The notes beneath the pieces are model-generated. The model saw nothing but the letters and a program-made list of their open reading frames with translations. It made no database searches and was not told the DNA's origin. A DNA stretch of 64,000 bases from UBA993 sp964389365 (GTDB lineage Bacteria > Bacillota > Dethiobacteria > DTU022): positions 1 through 64,000 of the forward strand of contig CAYMDO010000009.1 of assembly GCA_964389365.1 (NCBI GenBank). Direction: 5' to 3'. Positions 7,842-17,080 of the stretch are shown here, one piece after another (position 1 is the stretch's first letter; each line of letters starts with the position of its first letter). The position numbers were made by a program, and so were the translations under genes.

Positions 7842-9050
7842 TCATAAGTATTTATGACTATATAGAAAAGGGATCGCCGCGTACATGGCGGCCGCCCTGA
7901 CCAGCTCGCTCTTCCAGGTTTTTTCGTCGGGAGCGTGAGCCTGGTCTTCGTGCCCCGGCCCAAAACCGACACAGGGTATATTATAGAGTCCCATGATCGA
8001 AACGCCGTTGGTCGAAAAAGTCCACTTATCAAGCAGGGGCTCGCTGCCAAAAAATCCTTTATATGCTTCAACCAGCGTGAGGACCGCGGGATGATCTTTT
8101 TCAATAACCCATGCCGGGAAATATGCTTTAGTCGGGTAAACCAAACTGGTGTAGGACGGGCGGTTATAGTCGTAGAGATCTACAGTGGCCCCGGCGGCCC
8201 TGATGGCAGGCAGCTTCTCAATCTGCCTAATGGCCTTTTCCGCCGTTTCACCGCGCGTCAAACGTCGATCGATTGAAATCGAACAGCCGTCAGCCACGGC
8301 ACAGCGCGAAGGCGAACTGTAGAATATTTCGGAAACGGTCAGCGAACCGGGGCCTAAGAAATCGTCTTCACCCAGGTTTTCGTTCAAAGCCCGCAATTCG
8401 GTAAGAATCGGCGCCATCTTGTAAATGGCGTTATCGCCGCGCTCCGGCGCAGAACCGTGGCAGCTCAGGCCCCTTGTTGCCACTTTTATTTCCATCCGGC
8501 CGCGTTGTCCAAGGTGGATATTGCAGGAAGTGGGCTCGGTCAGCACTACCATTTCAGGCCGGATTTTACTTTCGCCAATAATATACTGCCAGCAGAGCCC
8601 GTCGCAATCTTCTTCCTGAACAGTACCGGTGAGCAGAAGAGTGTAATCACCGCCCAGGCCCAGCTCGTTAATTATTTTTGCGCCGTAAACCATGGCTGCC
8701 ATGCCGCCCAGCTGATCGGAAACTCCCCGGCCGACAATCACTTCATCATCTTCAAAGCCTGCCAGCGGGTCGTATTCCCAGAGATCGGGATCGCCCACGC
8801 CAACATTATCAATGTGGGCATCAAACGCGATCAGGTGGCTGCCCCGGCCGGCATATCCGAGAATATTGCCCATCGCATCCACTTCTATCCGCTCCAGGCC
8901 AACCTTCTCCATTTCCTCCCGAATCCTGGCTATCCGCAAGGCCTCGCCGGCGCTTTCAGCCGGTATTGCCGCCATATCCCTTAAAAACTTGGCCATTTCA
9001 GCTTTATATGCTTCCGCCCGCCGATAAATCTTTTCAAAATCAGGGTACAT
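7842..9050 (-). CDS. ygeY: YgeY-type M20 metallopeptidase/deacylase
   Basis: The 402-residue protein is an M20 di-zinc hydrolase (ArgE/DapE/carboxypeptidase G2 fold). Visible metal-binding and catalytic motifs are FDAHIDNVG, GRGVSDQLGGMA, the EED pair in VQEEDCDG, LTEPTS, and the C-terminal GPGHEDQAHAPDE. The start follows AAGGAGG. In E. coli the homolog YgeY is encoded with ygeW and ygeX and belongs to the anaerobic purine/uric acid degradation set; the hydrolysed amide is not known from sequence. Here it lies between the carbamoyltransferase and the three-subunit molybdenum hydroxylase genes. Confidence 0.88.
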   Translation of the reverse strand: MYPDFEKIYRRAEAYKAEMAKFLRDMAAIPAESAGEALRIARIREEMEKVGLERIEVDAMGNILGYAGRGSHLIAFDAHIDNVGVGDPDLWEYDPLAGFEDDEVIVGRGVSDQLGGMAAMVYGAKIINELGLGGDYTLLLTGTVQEEDCDGLCWQYIIGESKIRPEMVVLTEPTSCNIHLGQRGRMEIKVATRGLSCHGSAPERGDNAIYKMAPILTELRALNENLGEDDFLGPGSLTVSEIFYSSPSRCAVADGCSISIDRRLTRGETAEKAIRQIEKLPAIRAAGATVDLYDYNRPSYTSLVYPTKAYFPAWVIEKDHPAVLTLVEAYKGFFGSEPLLDKWTFSTNGVSIMGLYNIPCVGFGPGHEDQAHAPDEKTWKSELVRAAAMYAAIPFLYSHKYL

Positions 9051-9090
9051 TTAGCAGAACCTCCTTCAATACCGGGTGCGGGCAGTTTTC

Positions 9091-9561
9091 TCAGCCCTGT
9101 TCTTCTTCCAGGGCCTTTTCCACGGCTGTAATAATTTTCTGGTAACCGGTGCAGCGGCAGAGATGCCCGGCCAACTCTCTTTTTATTTCATTTCTGGTAT
9201 AACTCCTGCCGCCTGCCGCTATAGCCGAAGCTGTAACCACGAAACCCGGGGTACAAAACCCGCACTGCACCGCGCCCTCGCCGACGAAGGCTTTTTGCAC
9301 TTTTGAAAGCTCGCCCCCGGCGGCAAGACCTTCAACGGTTGTAATCACCCTGCCATCGGCCCAGACTCCAAGGTAAAGGCAGGCATTGAGGGGAACTCCG
9401 TCAACCATAACAGTGCAGGCCCCGCATTCGCCAACGCCACAGCCTTCCTTGGCGCCGGTCAAATGCAATCTTTCCCTCAGGATTTCAAGGAGTGTTTCCC
9501 CGGCACTGATTTCCAGTTCATAGTTCCTGCTGTTTATGGTTACGCTTATTCTTTTATGCAC
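9091..9561 (-). CDS. xdhC: Molybdenum hydroxylase small subunit, two [2Fe-2S] clusters
   Basis: The 156-residue protein has the plant-type ferredoxin motif (GCGVGECGACTV) and the second, helical [2Fe-2S] domain (CGFCTPG, then CRCTGYQ). This is the standard small subunit of xanthine dehydrogenase/CO dehydrogenase-type enzymes and passes electrons from the molybdopterin to the FAD subunit. The GTG at 9561 is preferred over a TTG at 9567 because AGGAGG is 8 bases upstream of GTG but only 2 from TTG. With the GTG start it overlaps the end of the FAD-subunit gene by 8 bases, indicating translational coupling. The symbol follows the E. coli xdhABC letter scheme. Confidence 0.9.
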   Translation of the reverse strand: MHKRISVTINSRNYELEISAGETLLEILRERLHLTGAKEGCGVGECGACTVMVDGVPLNACLYLGVWADGRVITTVEGLAAGGELSKVQKAFVGEGAVQCGFCTPGFVVTASAIAAGGRSYTRNEIKRELAGHLCRCTGYQKIITAVEKALEEEQG

Positions 9562-10438
9562 TTTCAACCCCTCCTGCCCGGCCCGCCGCTATTTTCAGTG
9601 CCCTGGCCGTCAGCTCGGCAACCAGGTGCTCCCTGTATTCCCGCGAGGCCCTCCACGAGCTCCTGGGGCTGGCATCTTTCAGGGCCAGTCTGCCGGCTTC
9701 TGCCAGGACCTCTTCGGTAACAGCCCTGCCCCGGGCATATTCTTCAGCCCTGCCGCAGCGCACCGGTGTAGGCGCGGCAACGCCCAGGCTGATATGCACC
9801 TCTTCAAAACACTGCTCTGCAGAAAGCCGGCAGGTAACTGCAACAGCGATCATCGCCAAATCCATCGCCCTGCGCGGCGCAAACTTGATGTAAGCGCCGC
9901 TCACCCCGCGGTAACTCTCTTCGTTAATCAATATCGCAGTAATCAGTTCGCCGGGCGCCAAATCCACCCGGCCCGGCCCGCGGTAAAACTCCTGGATCGG
10001 GACTAACCTGGCCCGATCTTTCGTTTGAACCCTGAGCCGCGCATCAAGGGCAAAGAGGGTCGGGGCGCTGTCTGCCGAAGGGGCGCCGCTGCAGATGTTG
10101 CCGCCAATTGTAGCCACAGCGCGCAGCTGGGGGCCGCCTACCGTCAACGCCACTTCGCTTAAGATCGGCAAATGCCCGGTGATCAGGGGGTCTGCGGCCA
10201 GGTCTCTAAAAGTTACCAGCGAGCCGATACTGATAGTATTATCGTCGAGCAGGCTGACTGCTTTCAGAGCTTCAAGTGACCTGATGCTGACCAGGCACAC
10301 GCTGTTTGCCGGCTCTTCACGCATTCTGACCAAAAGGTCGGTTCCCCCGGCAATAACCCGGTAATCCGGGTGATTTGCCATCAATAAGAGCGCTTCATCC
10401 AGCGTTTGTGCTTCAACATAATCCTCCACATGAAACAT
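9554..10438 (-). CDS. xdhB: Molybdenum hydroxylase FAD-binding subunit
   Basis: The protein of about 294 residues shows FAD-binding motifs AGGTDLLVRM near the N-terminus and ATIGGNICSGAPSAD in the middle, then the C-terminal CO dehydrogenase flavoprotein domain (SGAYIKFAPRRAMD). ATG at 10438 is chosen (GGGGG 8 bases upstream, one base after the stop of the large-subunit gene); a GTG at 10447 would add three residues. It lies between the large and small subunit genes, giving the order Mo subunit, FAD subunit, FeS subunit. The FAD subunit would hand electrons to NAD or another carrier. Confidence 0.9.
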   Translation of the reverse strand: MFHVEDYVEAQTLDEALLLMANHPDYRVIAGGTDLLVRMREEPANSVCLVSIRSLEALKAVSLLDDNTISIGSLVTFRDLAADPLITGHLPILSEVALTVGGPQLRAVATIGGNICSGAPSADSAPTLFALDARLRVQTKDRARLVPIQEFYRGPGRVDLAPGELITAILINEESYRGVSGAYIKFAPRRAMDLAMIAVAVTCRLSAEQCFEEVHISLGVAAPTPVRCGRAEEYARGRAVTEEVLAEAGRLALKDASPRSSWRASREYREHLVAELTARALKIAAGRAGGVESA

Positions 10439-10439
10439 A

Positions 10440-12785
10440 TCAGCCACCCCCTTTAATCAATCCGGCTGCTTTAAAGTGCTCGAATGCGATCTGTGGCCTG
10501 ATTGGAATCCGGTTTATGGAGACCCCTGTGGCGGCAAGCAGGGCATTGCGGATAGCCGGGGCAGGTGAAATAACCGGCGGCTCGCCGAGCGACTTATTGC
10601 CGTAAGGCGCGGTCGGCTCATAGGTTTCGATAAAATCAAGGCCGATTTCCGGCATGTCCATAATCGTAGGCAGCTTGTAGTCAAGCAGGTTGTTGTTTAG
10701 GATTCTCCCGCTATTCTGATCAAAAAGCAGCTCCTCGGAGAGAGCGTAACCGAGAGCCATGCTGACCCCTCCATGAACCTGCCCCTCAGCCAGCTGCCGG
10801 TTGATAATCGTTCCGGAATCGTGGACATTGAAGATTTCCAAAACCTCGATTTGTCCGGTCCTGATATCCACCTCGACCGAGGTGAAAGTAACCCCGAAAG
10901 ATATGGCATTTACTTTAGCGTTAATTGAAACATCACTGGTGATCGGCCGGGCTTCATCGCGATCGTAATAGCTGTGCAGGGCGGCTTCGGCCAGGGGCAT
11001 GAATACCTGCCCTGAATCCACAGCAACAATATTGGCATCAATAATAGCCAGGGCCGCGGCCGGCTGACCGGTCAGCTCCCCGGCAAGCTTGAGCACCTTT
11101 TCCCTTATTTCAAGAGCCGCTTTCTTAACAGCCATCCCGGATATGTAAGTCTGGCGGGAAGCGTAACTGCCGGTGTCAAAAGGGCTGATATCGGTATCCT
11201 GGGTTGTAACCACATGCACGCTCCCGACCGGAATACCGATAGATTCGGCCGCCATCTGGGCTAAGACCGTGTCGCTGCCCTGACCGATCTCCGTTGCTCC
11301 CAGCTGCAGCTGAATTGAACCGTCCTGGTTGAGGACGATCCTGGCACCCGCCACTTCAAGGCAGGCCGGGTAGGTGCCTGATCCGTAGCTGAAACAGGCC
11401 ATGCCCAGGCCCTTTCTTTTTACCCCGCCCTGCCTGTTCAAATTTTCAAATTGTACTTTTTTCAGATCCCAGCCGATCAGTTCTTTTCCCCGCTTTATGC
11501 ACTCCAACAAGCCAAAGCTTAAGATCCGGTTTCCGGAATGCGGGTCGCTGTAGCCAACCTGGTTCAGGTTTTTCAGACGCAGTTCCAGCGGATCGATCCC
11601 CATTTCCCGGGCAATATTATCAAGATGCGACTCCAGGGCGAAAGTGATCTGCGGCGAACCGTAAGCGCGCATCGCCCCGGCTACCGGCAAATTGGTGTAA
11701 ACCGTGCGCGGCGCAAAACAGATTGTATCAAAATGATAAGTATATTTAAACTTGGAGCCTCCCGCCGCAATTACCGAGTGACCATGGGAGGCGTAAGCGC
11801 CGGTATTCGAGATAGCGTCAACCTTAATCCCCAACAGCTTGCCTTCGTTGTTAACGGCTGTCTCCAGCTTTATTTTTGTCGAATGCCTGGTCCTGGTGGA
11901 GGTCATATATTCTTCCCGGGAAAGTTCCAGTTTAACCGGCCTGCCGCCGACTGCCATAGTCATCGCCGCAACCAGCGGCTCCAGGCAGGCATCCTGCTTA
12001 CCTCCAAAACCACCGCCGATGTATGGCTTGATGATCCTGATCCGCCCCCAGGGTATGCCCAGGGCCTGTCCGACGATACGGCGGCAAATGTGCGGGATCT
12101 GGGTGGAGGAAACAATCACCAGCCGTTCATCGCTGTCAACGTAAGCGTAGGCAACATGGTTTTCAAGGGAGCAGTGCTGCGCGATTGCGGTTTCGAAGGT
12201 ATTGGAAAATATTAGTTCCGCGTTTTTGGCGATTGCGTTATAGTCGCCAATATTGTAACCGGCAGCGCTGACCAGGTTGCTGCCACGATCCTCGTGCACC
12301 AGCGGAGCGCCCTCCTGCAGCGCTGCTTCCGCTGAAAACACCGGTTCCAGCACTTCGTAGTCAACTTCGATCAGTTTTAAGGCTTTTACGGCAGTAAGCT
12401 GATCAACAGCCACTACAGCGGCAATTTCATCGCCGACATAACGGGCTTTGGCAGCCAGGATTGTTTTGTCGGCTACATCTCCGCGTGCAGGATCGATCGT
12501 ATAGGGATGCCCGGCGGTCGGGTAACGGTATTGGGGTACATTTAAATGAGTTAGTACCGCTTCCACGCCGGGCAGTGCCGAAGCCTTCGTCGTGTCTATC
12601 GTCCTGACCCGGGCATGGGCGTAGGGACTGCGCAGAACCTTGCCGACCAGCATACCGCTTACAAAATGATCGCCGGCATAACAAGCTTTACCCGTCACCT
12701 TGGCCACAGCGTCCAAACGGGGAAAGCTTTTGCCGATACAGCCACCCGCCAAGGCGGATCTTTGTTTCTCTATAATCGTTCCCAT
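10440..12785 (-). CDS. xdhA: Molybdenum hydroxylase large (molybdopterin) subunit, xanthine dehydrogenase type
   Basis: The 781-residue protein is the Mo-pterin subunit. It has the N-terminal alpha/beta hammerhead (CIGKSFPRLDAVAKVTGKA), GGGFGGKQDACLEP for pterin binding, VAGAMRAYGSPQ, GATEIGQGSDTVLAQ for the MCD cofactor, and a C-terminal KSLGEPPVISPAPAI with the catalytic Glu. Length is typical. With the two following genes it makes a complete hydroxylase; the purine context suggests xanthine, hypoxanthine or another purine. The substrate-binding residues cannot be assigned with confidence. Its start overlaps the end of ssnA by 16 bases, so the genes are co-transcribed. Confidence 0.9.
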   Translation of the reverse strand: MGTIIEKQRSALAGGCIGKSFPRLDAVAKVTGKACYAGDHFVSGMLVGKVLRSPYAHARVRTIDTTKASALPGVEAVLTHLNVPQYRYPTAGHPYTIDPARGDVADKTILAAKARYVGDEIAAVVAVDQLTAVKALKLIEVDYEVLEPVFSAEAALQEGAPLVHEDRGSNLVSAAGYNIGDYNAIAKNAELIFSNTFETAIAQHCSLENHVAYAYVDSDERLVIVSSTQIPHICRRIVGQALGIPWGRIRIIKPYIGGGFGGKQDACLEPLVAAMTMAVGGRPVKLELSREEYMTSTRTRHSTKIKLETAVNNEGKLLGIKVDAISNTGAYASHGHSVIAAGGSKFKYTYHFDTICFAPRTVYTNLPVAGAMRAYGSPQITFALESHLDNIAREMGIDPLELRLKNLNQVGYSDPHSGNRILSFGLLECIKRGKELIGWDLKKVQFENLNRQGGVKRKGLGMACFSYGSGTYPACLEVAGARIVLNQDGSIQLQLGATEIGQGSDTVLAQMAAESIGIPVGSVHVVTTQDTDISPFDTGSYASRQTYISGMAVKKAALEIREKVLKLAGELTGQPAAALAIIDANIVAVDSGQVFMPLAEAALHSYYDRDEARPITSDVSINAKVNAISFGVTFTSVEVDIRTGQIEVLEIFNVHDSGTIINRQLAEGQVHGGVSMALGYALSEELLFDQNSGRILNNNLLDYKLPTIMDMPEIGLDFIETYEPTAPYGNKSLGEPPVISPAPAIRNALLAATGVSINRIPIRPQIAFEHFKAAGLIKGGG

Positions 12786-14101
12786 AGCTTTGCAGCCAGC
12801 TCCCTTGCCAGGGCATTGATTTCCTTTTCGCTGATACCGGTCAGGGACCTGTCGCGCATCAATATGTTACCGGCGACCAGTGTGGTTTCAACCATGCTGC
12901 CCGTCATCCCGAAAACCAAATGCCCGTAATAGTTTTCAGCCGTCAGGGGCGTAGGCGGATCATAGTCAGCCACAATCAGGTCGGCCGCCGCTCCCGGAAC
13001 CAGCTCCCCTGATGATACGGGGAAGAAATTGGCCATGATCTGCGGGTTATTCTCAAACTGCATCAAAGGGACTTCGGCCCAGCCGGCCCTGGGATCTTCC
13101 CGGCAGTGCTTCTGCAGGATATGCGCCGTTTTCATGCTTTCGATCATATCAGCGGTCATACCGTCTGTACCCAGGCCGAGCCTCACGCCGTTTTCGAGCA
13201 TCCTGATCGCCGGCGCGCAGCCCACTGCGTTGTTCATGTTGGATTGCGGATTGTGGGCTGCATTGGTGCCGCTGCGGGCCAGGAGGCCTATTTCGGCATC
13301 GCTGATATGCACGCAGTGGGCTGCCAGGGTCTTGGGACCGAGCAAACCGTAACGGTCAAGCCGCTCCACTACGCCAATGCCGTATTTGTTTCGGCAGTGC
13401 TCGGCATCTTCGCGGCTCTCAGCCGCATGGATATGAACTCCCGAATCCAGGTCATGGGCAGCCCTGGCGCACTTTTCCATCGAGCCGGGACTGATGGTAA
13501 AAGAAGCGTGCATGCCAAAAGTTGCGGTCAGTTCCGCTGATTTTTCTTCACGGCACCGCCTGATAAAAGAAACGTTCTCTTCCAGGCCGGCCTCCATCTT
13601 TGATTCCCCGTCCCGGTCGCTTACCTCGTAACAAAGATTAGCCCTGATCCCCACATCGCGGGCGGCCCTGCCAACCTGTTTCAGGCTGCCGGTGATCGCG
13701 TTGGGACAGGCAATGTGGTCCAACACCGTTGTCGTGCCATTTTTAATGCAGTCGATAAAAGTAACAAGGGCACTGTAATAAACATCCTCAGTCGTCAGGG
13801 CCTGGTCAAGCCTCCACCATAAACGCTCCAGGACCTGGGGGAAACTGGCGGGCGGTTCGCCTTTGAGAGCCATCCCGCGCGCAAAAACGCTGTAGGTGTG
13901 GGTGTGGGCGCAGGTAAACCCCGGCATGATCAGCTTGGCTGAACAATCGATAAAATCGGCACCGGGTGCAGCTTTCCGCAATTCTGCCGTATCACCCACC
14001 CCGGCAATTATCGGCCCGTCGATCAGGACCGCTCCCCGGTTAATAACCCGGCAGTGCTGACCGAGGGTCAGCACAGTTCCGTTTCCCAATAGCAGCATCA
14101 T
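12770..14101 (-). CDS. ssnA: SsnA-type amidohydrolase
   Basis: The 443-residue protein is an amidohydrolase of the SsnA group. It has metal-binding HTHTYSVFARGM, HIHAAESREDAEHC, AHCVHISDAEIGLL, NPQSNMNNAVG and LGTDGMTADMIES. SsnA is a conserved member of the yge/ygf purine-degradation set and is encoded next to xdhD and ygfK in E. coli; it is expected to open or deaminate a purine-derived ring. The start has ATG ATG in tandem after AGAGGTAG. The gene begins inside the 3' end of xdhD: the two reading frames overlap by 62 bases, an unusually long operon overlap. Confidence 0.88.
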   Translation of the reverse strand: MMLLLGNGTVLTLGQHCRVINRGAVLIDGPIIAGVGDTAELRKAAPGADFIDCSAKLIMPGFTCAHTHTYSVFARGMALKGEPPASFPQVLERLWWRLDQALTTEDVYYSALVTFIDCIKNGTTTVLDHIACPNAITGSLKQVGRAARDVGIRANLCYEVSDRDGESKMEAGLEENVSFIRRCREEKSAELTATFGMHASFTISPGSMEKCARAAHDLDSGVHIHAAESREDAEHCRNKYGIGVVERLDRYGLLGPKTLAAHCVHISDAEIGLLARSGTNAAHNPQSNMNNAVGCAPAIRMLENGVRLGLGTDGMTADMIESMKTAHILQKHCREDPRAGWAEVPLMQFENNPQIMANFFPVSSGELVPGAAADLIVADYDPPTPLTAENYYGHLVFGMTGSMVETTLVAGNILMRDRSLTGISEKEINALARELAAKLWERL

Positions 14102-16913
14102 ACTGCACTACCTCTTTTCCTTTCAGCGCCTTCAGGATTTTATCTTTCGTAGCCGGAAGCTCGCTGATCCAAACCCCGACTGCGTCATGGATGGCATTGA
14201 TAATTGCCGGGGCGGTCGGGTTAAGCGGCAGTTCGCCCATGCCCTTGGCTCCGTACGGACCCTCCGCTGCTTCTTCAACCAATATGATATCCATATCCGG
14301 CACATCAGTTATTTTCGGCAGCCGTAGCTTTTTAAAGCTGTCGGTTACCGGAAAACCGTTTTCCAGGATAAACTCTTCGCTCAGACCGTAACCGAGGCCC
14401 ATCGCTACTGCGCCTTCGATCTGGCAGCGGCAGTTCTGCGGATGGATCGCTCTGCCCAAATCCTGGGCTGCAATAATTTTCAATACTTTTACTGTGCCCT
14501 CCTGCTGATCGACTTCGACCACCGCCGCCTGGACCGCGTAACAGTAGGCAAAATGCACATTATACTGCTCAAGTGCGATACCGTCTTCATGATCGGCCCT
14601 TTCCCGCAGAGGGTAAGTTAGAGGGGCGGTATAGAGATATGACCCGCTGAGGGTGAGCCCCAGCTGTGCAGCAGCCGCGGCAATTTCCCTGAACGGGATA
14701 AACCTGTTGTTTCCATTCCCGGTTACAGCGCTCACTCCACCGCTCTGCGGCCTGTATTGCCCTCCCCTGACCTTAAAACCCTGAAGCAGGCAGCGTTCAA
14801 AAACTGCCATAAACTCCCGGGCCGCTCCCATAACAGCGTACCCGGAAATATAGGTCTGACGCGAGGCGGTAGTAACTCCCCCTGCCGGCGTCAGCCCGGT
14901 ATCGTTTGAAACAACAATAAAATCCTCATAAATAAGACCTGTTTCGCCAGCTGCCACCTGGGCCAGCAGAGTATCAGAACCCTGCCCCATATCGGCAGCG
15001 CCAACTTTAAGCAAAAGCTTACCCTGACGATCTATCTCGATGGCCGCAGCGGCCTGGTCAACCTTACCGGCCCCGAGGCCGACATTCTTGTAGGCGCCGG
15101 CGATCCCGGCCCCGACCTTGCTGCCAGGCGCCGACTTCTTAGGCAGCTGCCTCAGGTATTCCTGCAGCGCTTTTTCGACGGCAGCAAGCGCCTGCTGGTA
15201 GCCGCAGTCAGCGGCAACCACCTGTCCGGTTATCGTTGTTTTGCCCGGGGCCAGGCCGTTGATCCTGCGCAGCTCAAATGGGTCAATCTTCAAGGCTTCT
15301 GCCAGCCTGTCCATCTGCAGCTCGGAGCCAAAAGCAACCTGTGTGGTGCCGAAGCCCCTGAAAGCCCCTGCCGGCGGGTGGTTGGTGTAAACCCCATATG
15401 AGTCGGTTTTAACATTGGGGATGTCATAAGGTCCTGCTGCTGTTATTCCGGCACGGAAGACCACCGGTTTGCTGAGCGACTCGTAAGCCCCTGCATCCAG
15501 CATGACCCTGGCCTCAATGGCCGTGATCCTGCCATCTATGGTTGCCCCGTGTTTATAGTACATTTTCGCCGGGTGCCGTTTGGTCGATACGGCCAGCGAT
15601 TCGCCGCGGGTCAAGGTCATCTTAACCGGCCGGCCGGTCAGGTAGGCGCCGAGGGCACAGTGGATCTGTACCGTCGGCTCTTCCTTGCCGCCAAATGCCC
15701 CGCCGGCAGGGGTATAAATAACCCGCACTTTGTTAACAGGCAGCTTCAGGCTTTCAGCAATCATATCGCGAAAAGCAAAGGAACCCTGACTGGCAGTCCA
15801 AACAGTAACTGCCCCGTCATCTTCCAACCGGGCCAGGGCTGATTCCGGCTCGAGGTAAGCATGTTCAACCATCGGGGTGCTGTACTCACCTTCAATGATC
15901 ACATCGGCAGCGGCAAACGCTTTTTCCGTATCGCCCCTGCGTACGGATATATGCTGTACCAGGTTGCCGCCGGGGTGCAAGGCCGGCACGCTTTCGCGCA
16001 TTCCAACATCCGCAGCGAAAATACCAGGCAGCTCATCATAATCGACATCAATCAACGACAGGCCGGCCTGCGCCGCTGCTTCACTTTCAGCCAGGATTAA
16101 CGCCACCGCTTCGCCGCTGTACCTGACCCGGCCATCAGCAAGAACCGGCTGGTGGGGGTTAAGGAGGCCAAACCCATTACGGCCAGGGATATCAGCAGCC
16201 GTCAGAATTCTGACCACCCCGGGTGCAGAGAGAGCTCTCTGCGGATCAATCCTCTTAATCCTGGCAGACGGGTAACGGCTGAGCAGCAGTTTCCCGTAAA
16301 TCATATTTTCGAATGTCAGATCGTCGGCATAGATAGGTTTACCGGTTACCTTGGGCAGGGCGTCTTTGCGGGGCGGGGAACTGCCAATGCCCGCTTCAAG
16401 AGCCGGTCCACCGGCTGCAGTCACGGCAACCGGAGAAGCCGCTTCACCCCTGATAATTGCAGCGGCAAGCTTTACCGCCCTAATGATCGCTGCGTAGCCA
16501 GTACAGCGGCAATAGTTATGCCGCAAAGCTTCTTTAATCTCTGCTTCTGTCGGGCAAAGGTTCACATCAAGGAGCGCCTTGGCACTCATGATCATACCGG
16601 GGGTGCAAAACCCGCACTGCACTGCGCCTTCGCTGATGAAAGCTTCCTGCAGAGGATGCAGGCGGTCTCCAACCGTTAAATTTTCGATAGTTTCGATCTC
16701 GCTGCCGCCCAGCCTGTCTAGCTTTAAAAGGCAGGCCCGCCTAACCCGGCCATTTACGATAACCGTGCAGCTGCCGCAGTGGCCCTTATTACAGCCGTTC
16801 TTGGTTCCCATTAAACCGAGACGATCCCTTAAATATGGCAACAGGGTTAACTCACCGGAATACCCGGTTTGGTACATCACGCCGTTAACCCGAAAAGTGA
16901 TCTTTTCAGCCAT
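14040..16913 (-). CDS. xdhD: XdhD-type molybdenum hydroxylase, fused FeS and molybdopterin domains
   Basis: The 957-residue protein fuses the [2Fe-2S] subunit (GCNKGHCGSCTV; CGFCTPGM; CRCTGYA, residues about 1-160) to a full molybdopterin subunit. The latter has KVTGKPIYADD, GGAFGGKEEPT, AGAFRGFGTTQ, GAADMGQGSDTLLAQ, and KGMGELPLNPTAPA with the catalytic Glu. No FAD domain is fused or adjacent, as in E. coli XdhD, so electrons must go to another partner, plausibly the YgfK-like protein or the FAD subunit at 9554-10438. ATG at 16913 follows AGGTGA; a GTG at 16922 is possible. It is the first gene of the minus-strand purine operon. Confidence 0.9.
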   Translation of the reverse strand: MAEKITFRVNGVMYQTGYSGELTLLPYLRDRLGLMGTKNGCNKGHCGSCTVIVNGRVRRACLLKLDRLGGSEIETIENLTVGDRLHPLQEAFISEGAVQCGFCTPGMIMSAKALLDVNLCPTEAEIKEALRHNYCRCTGYAAIIRAVKLAAAIIRGEAASPVAVTAAGGPALEAGIGSSPPRKDALPKVTGKPIYADDLTFENMIYGKLLLSRYPSARIKRIDPQRALSAPGVVRILTAADIPGRNGFGLLNPHQPVLADGRVRYSGEAVALILAESEAAAQAGLSLIDVDYDELPGIFAADVGMRESVPALHPGGNLVQHISVRRGDTEKAFAAADVIIEGEYSTPMVEHAYLEPESALARLEDDGAVTVWTASQGSFAFRDMIAESLKLPVNKVRVIYTPAGGAFGGKEEPTVQIHCALGAYLTGRPVKMTLTRGESLAVSTKRHPAKMYYKHGATIDGRITAIEARVMLDAGAYESLSKPVVFRAGITAAGPYDIPNVKTDSYGVYTNHPPAGAFRGFGTTQVAFGSELQMDRLAEALKIDPFELRRINGLAPGKTTITGQVVAADCGYQQALAAVEKALQEYLRQLPKKSAPGSKVGAGIAGAYKNVGLGAGKVDQAAAAIEIDRQGKLLLKVGAADMGQGSDTLLAQVAAGETGLIYEDFIVVSNDTGLTPAGGVTTASRQTYISGYAVMGAAREFMAVFERCLLQGFKVRGGQYRPQSGGVSAVTGNGNNRFIPFREIAAAAAQLGLTLSGSYLYTAPLTYPLRERADHEDGIALEQYNVHFAYCYAVQAAVVEVDQQEGTVKVLKIIAAQDLGRAIHPQNCRCQIEGAVAMGLGYGLSEEFILENGFPVTDSFKKLRLPKITDVPDMDIILVEEAAEGPYGAKGMGELPLNPTAPAIINAIHDAVGVWISELPATKDKILKALKGKEVVQYDAAIGKRNCADPRSALPGY

Positions 16914-16951
16914 GAGATTCACCTATTAAAGATTATTCTAATAAAACCGGC

Positions 16952-16972
16952 ATATTCCTGCCACAGGAATAT
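16952..16972. promoter_or_regulatory. Inverted repeat, candidate operator between xdhD and ygfK
   Basis: ATATTCCTG (16952-16960) and CAGGAATAT (16964-16972) form a perfect 9-bp inverted repeat with a 3-base spacer. It lies in the 167-base divergent intergenic region between xdhD and the ygfK-like gene. A further CAGGAAT half-site occurs at 17003-17009. The position and symmetry suit a dimeric regulator controlling both arms of the purine locus; no purine-specific regulator gene is seen nearby. Confidence 0.5.
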
Positions 16973-17080
16973 TTTGCCCGTTCTTTCACTTTAATCACCG
17001 GGCAGGAATTCTTGTTGCAAACTCGAAATATGGTCGGTAAGCAATCCAGCCGTCGTATAAAGCGGAAGGGAGTTTTACCG

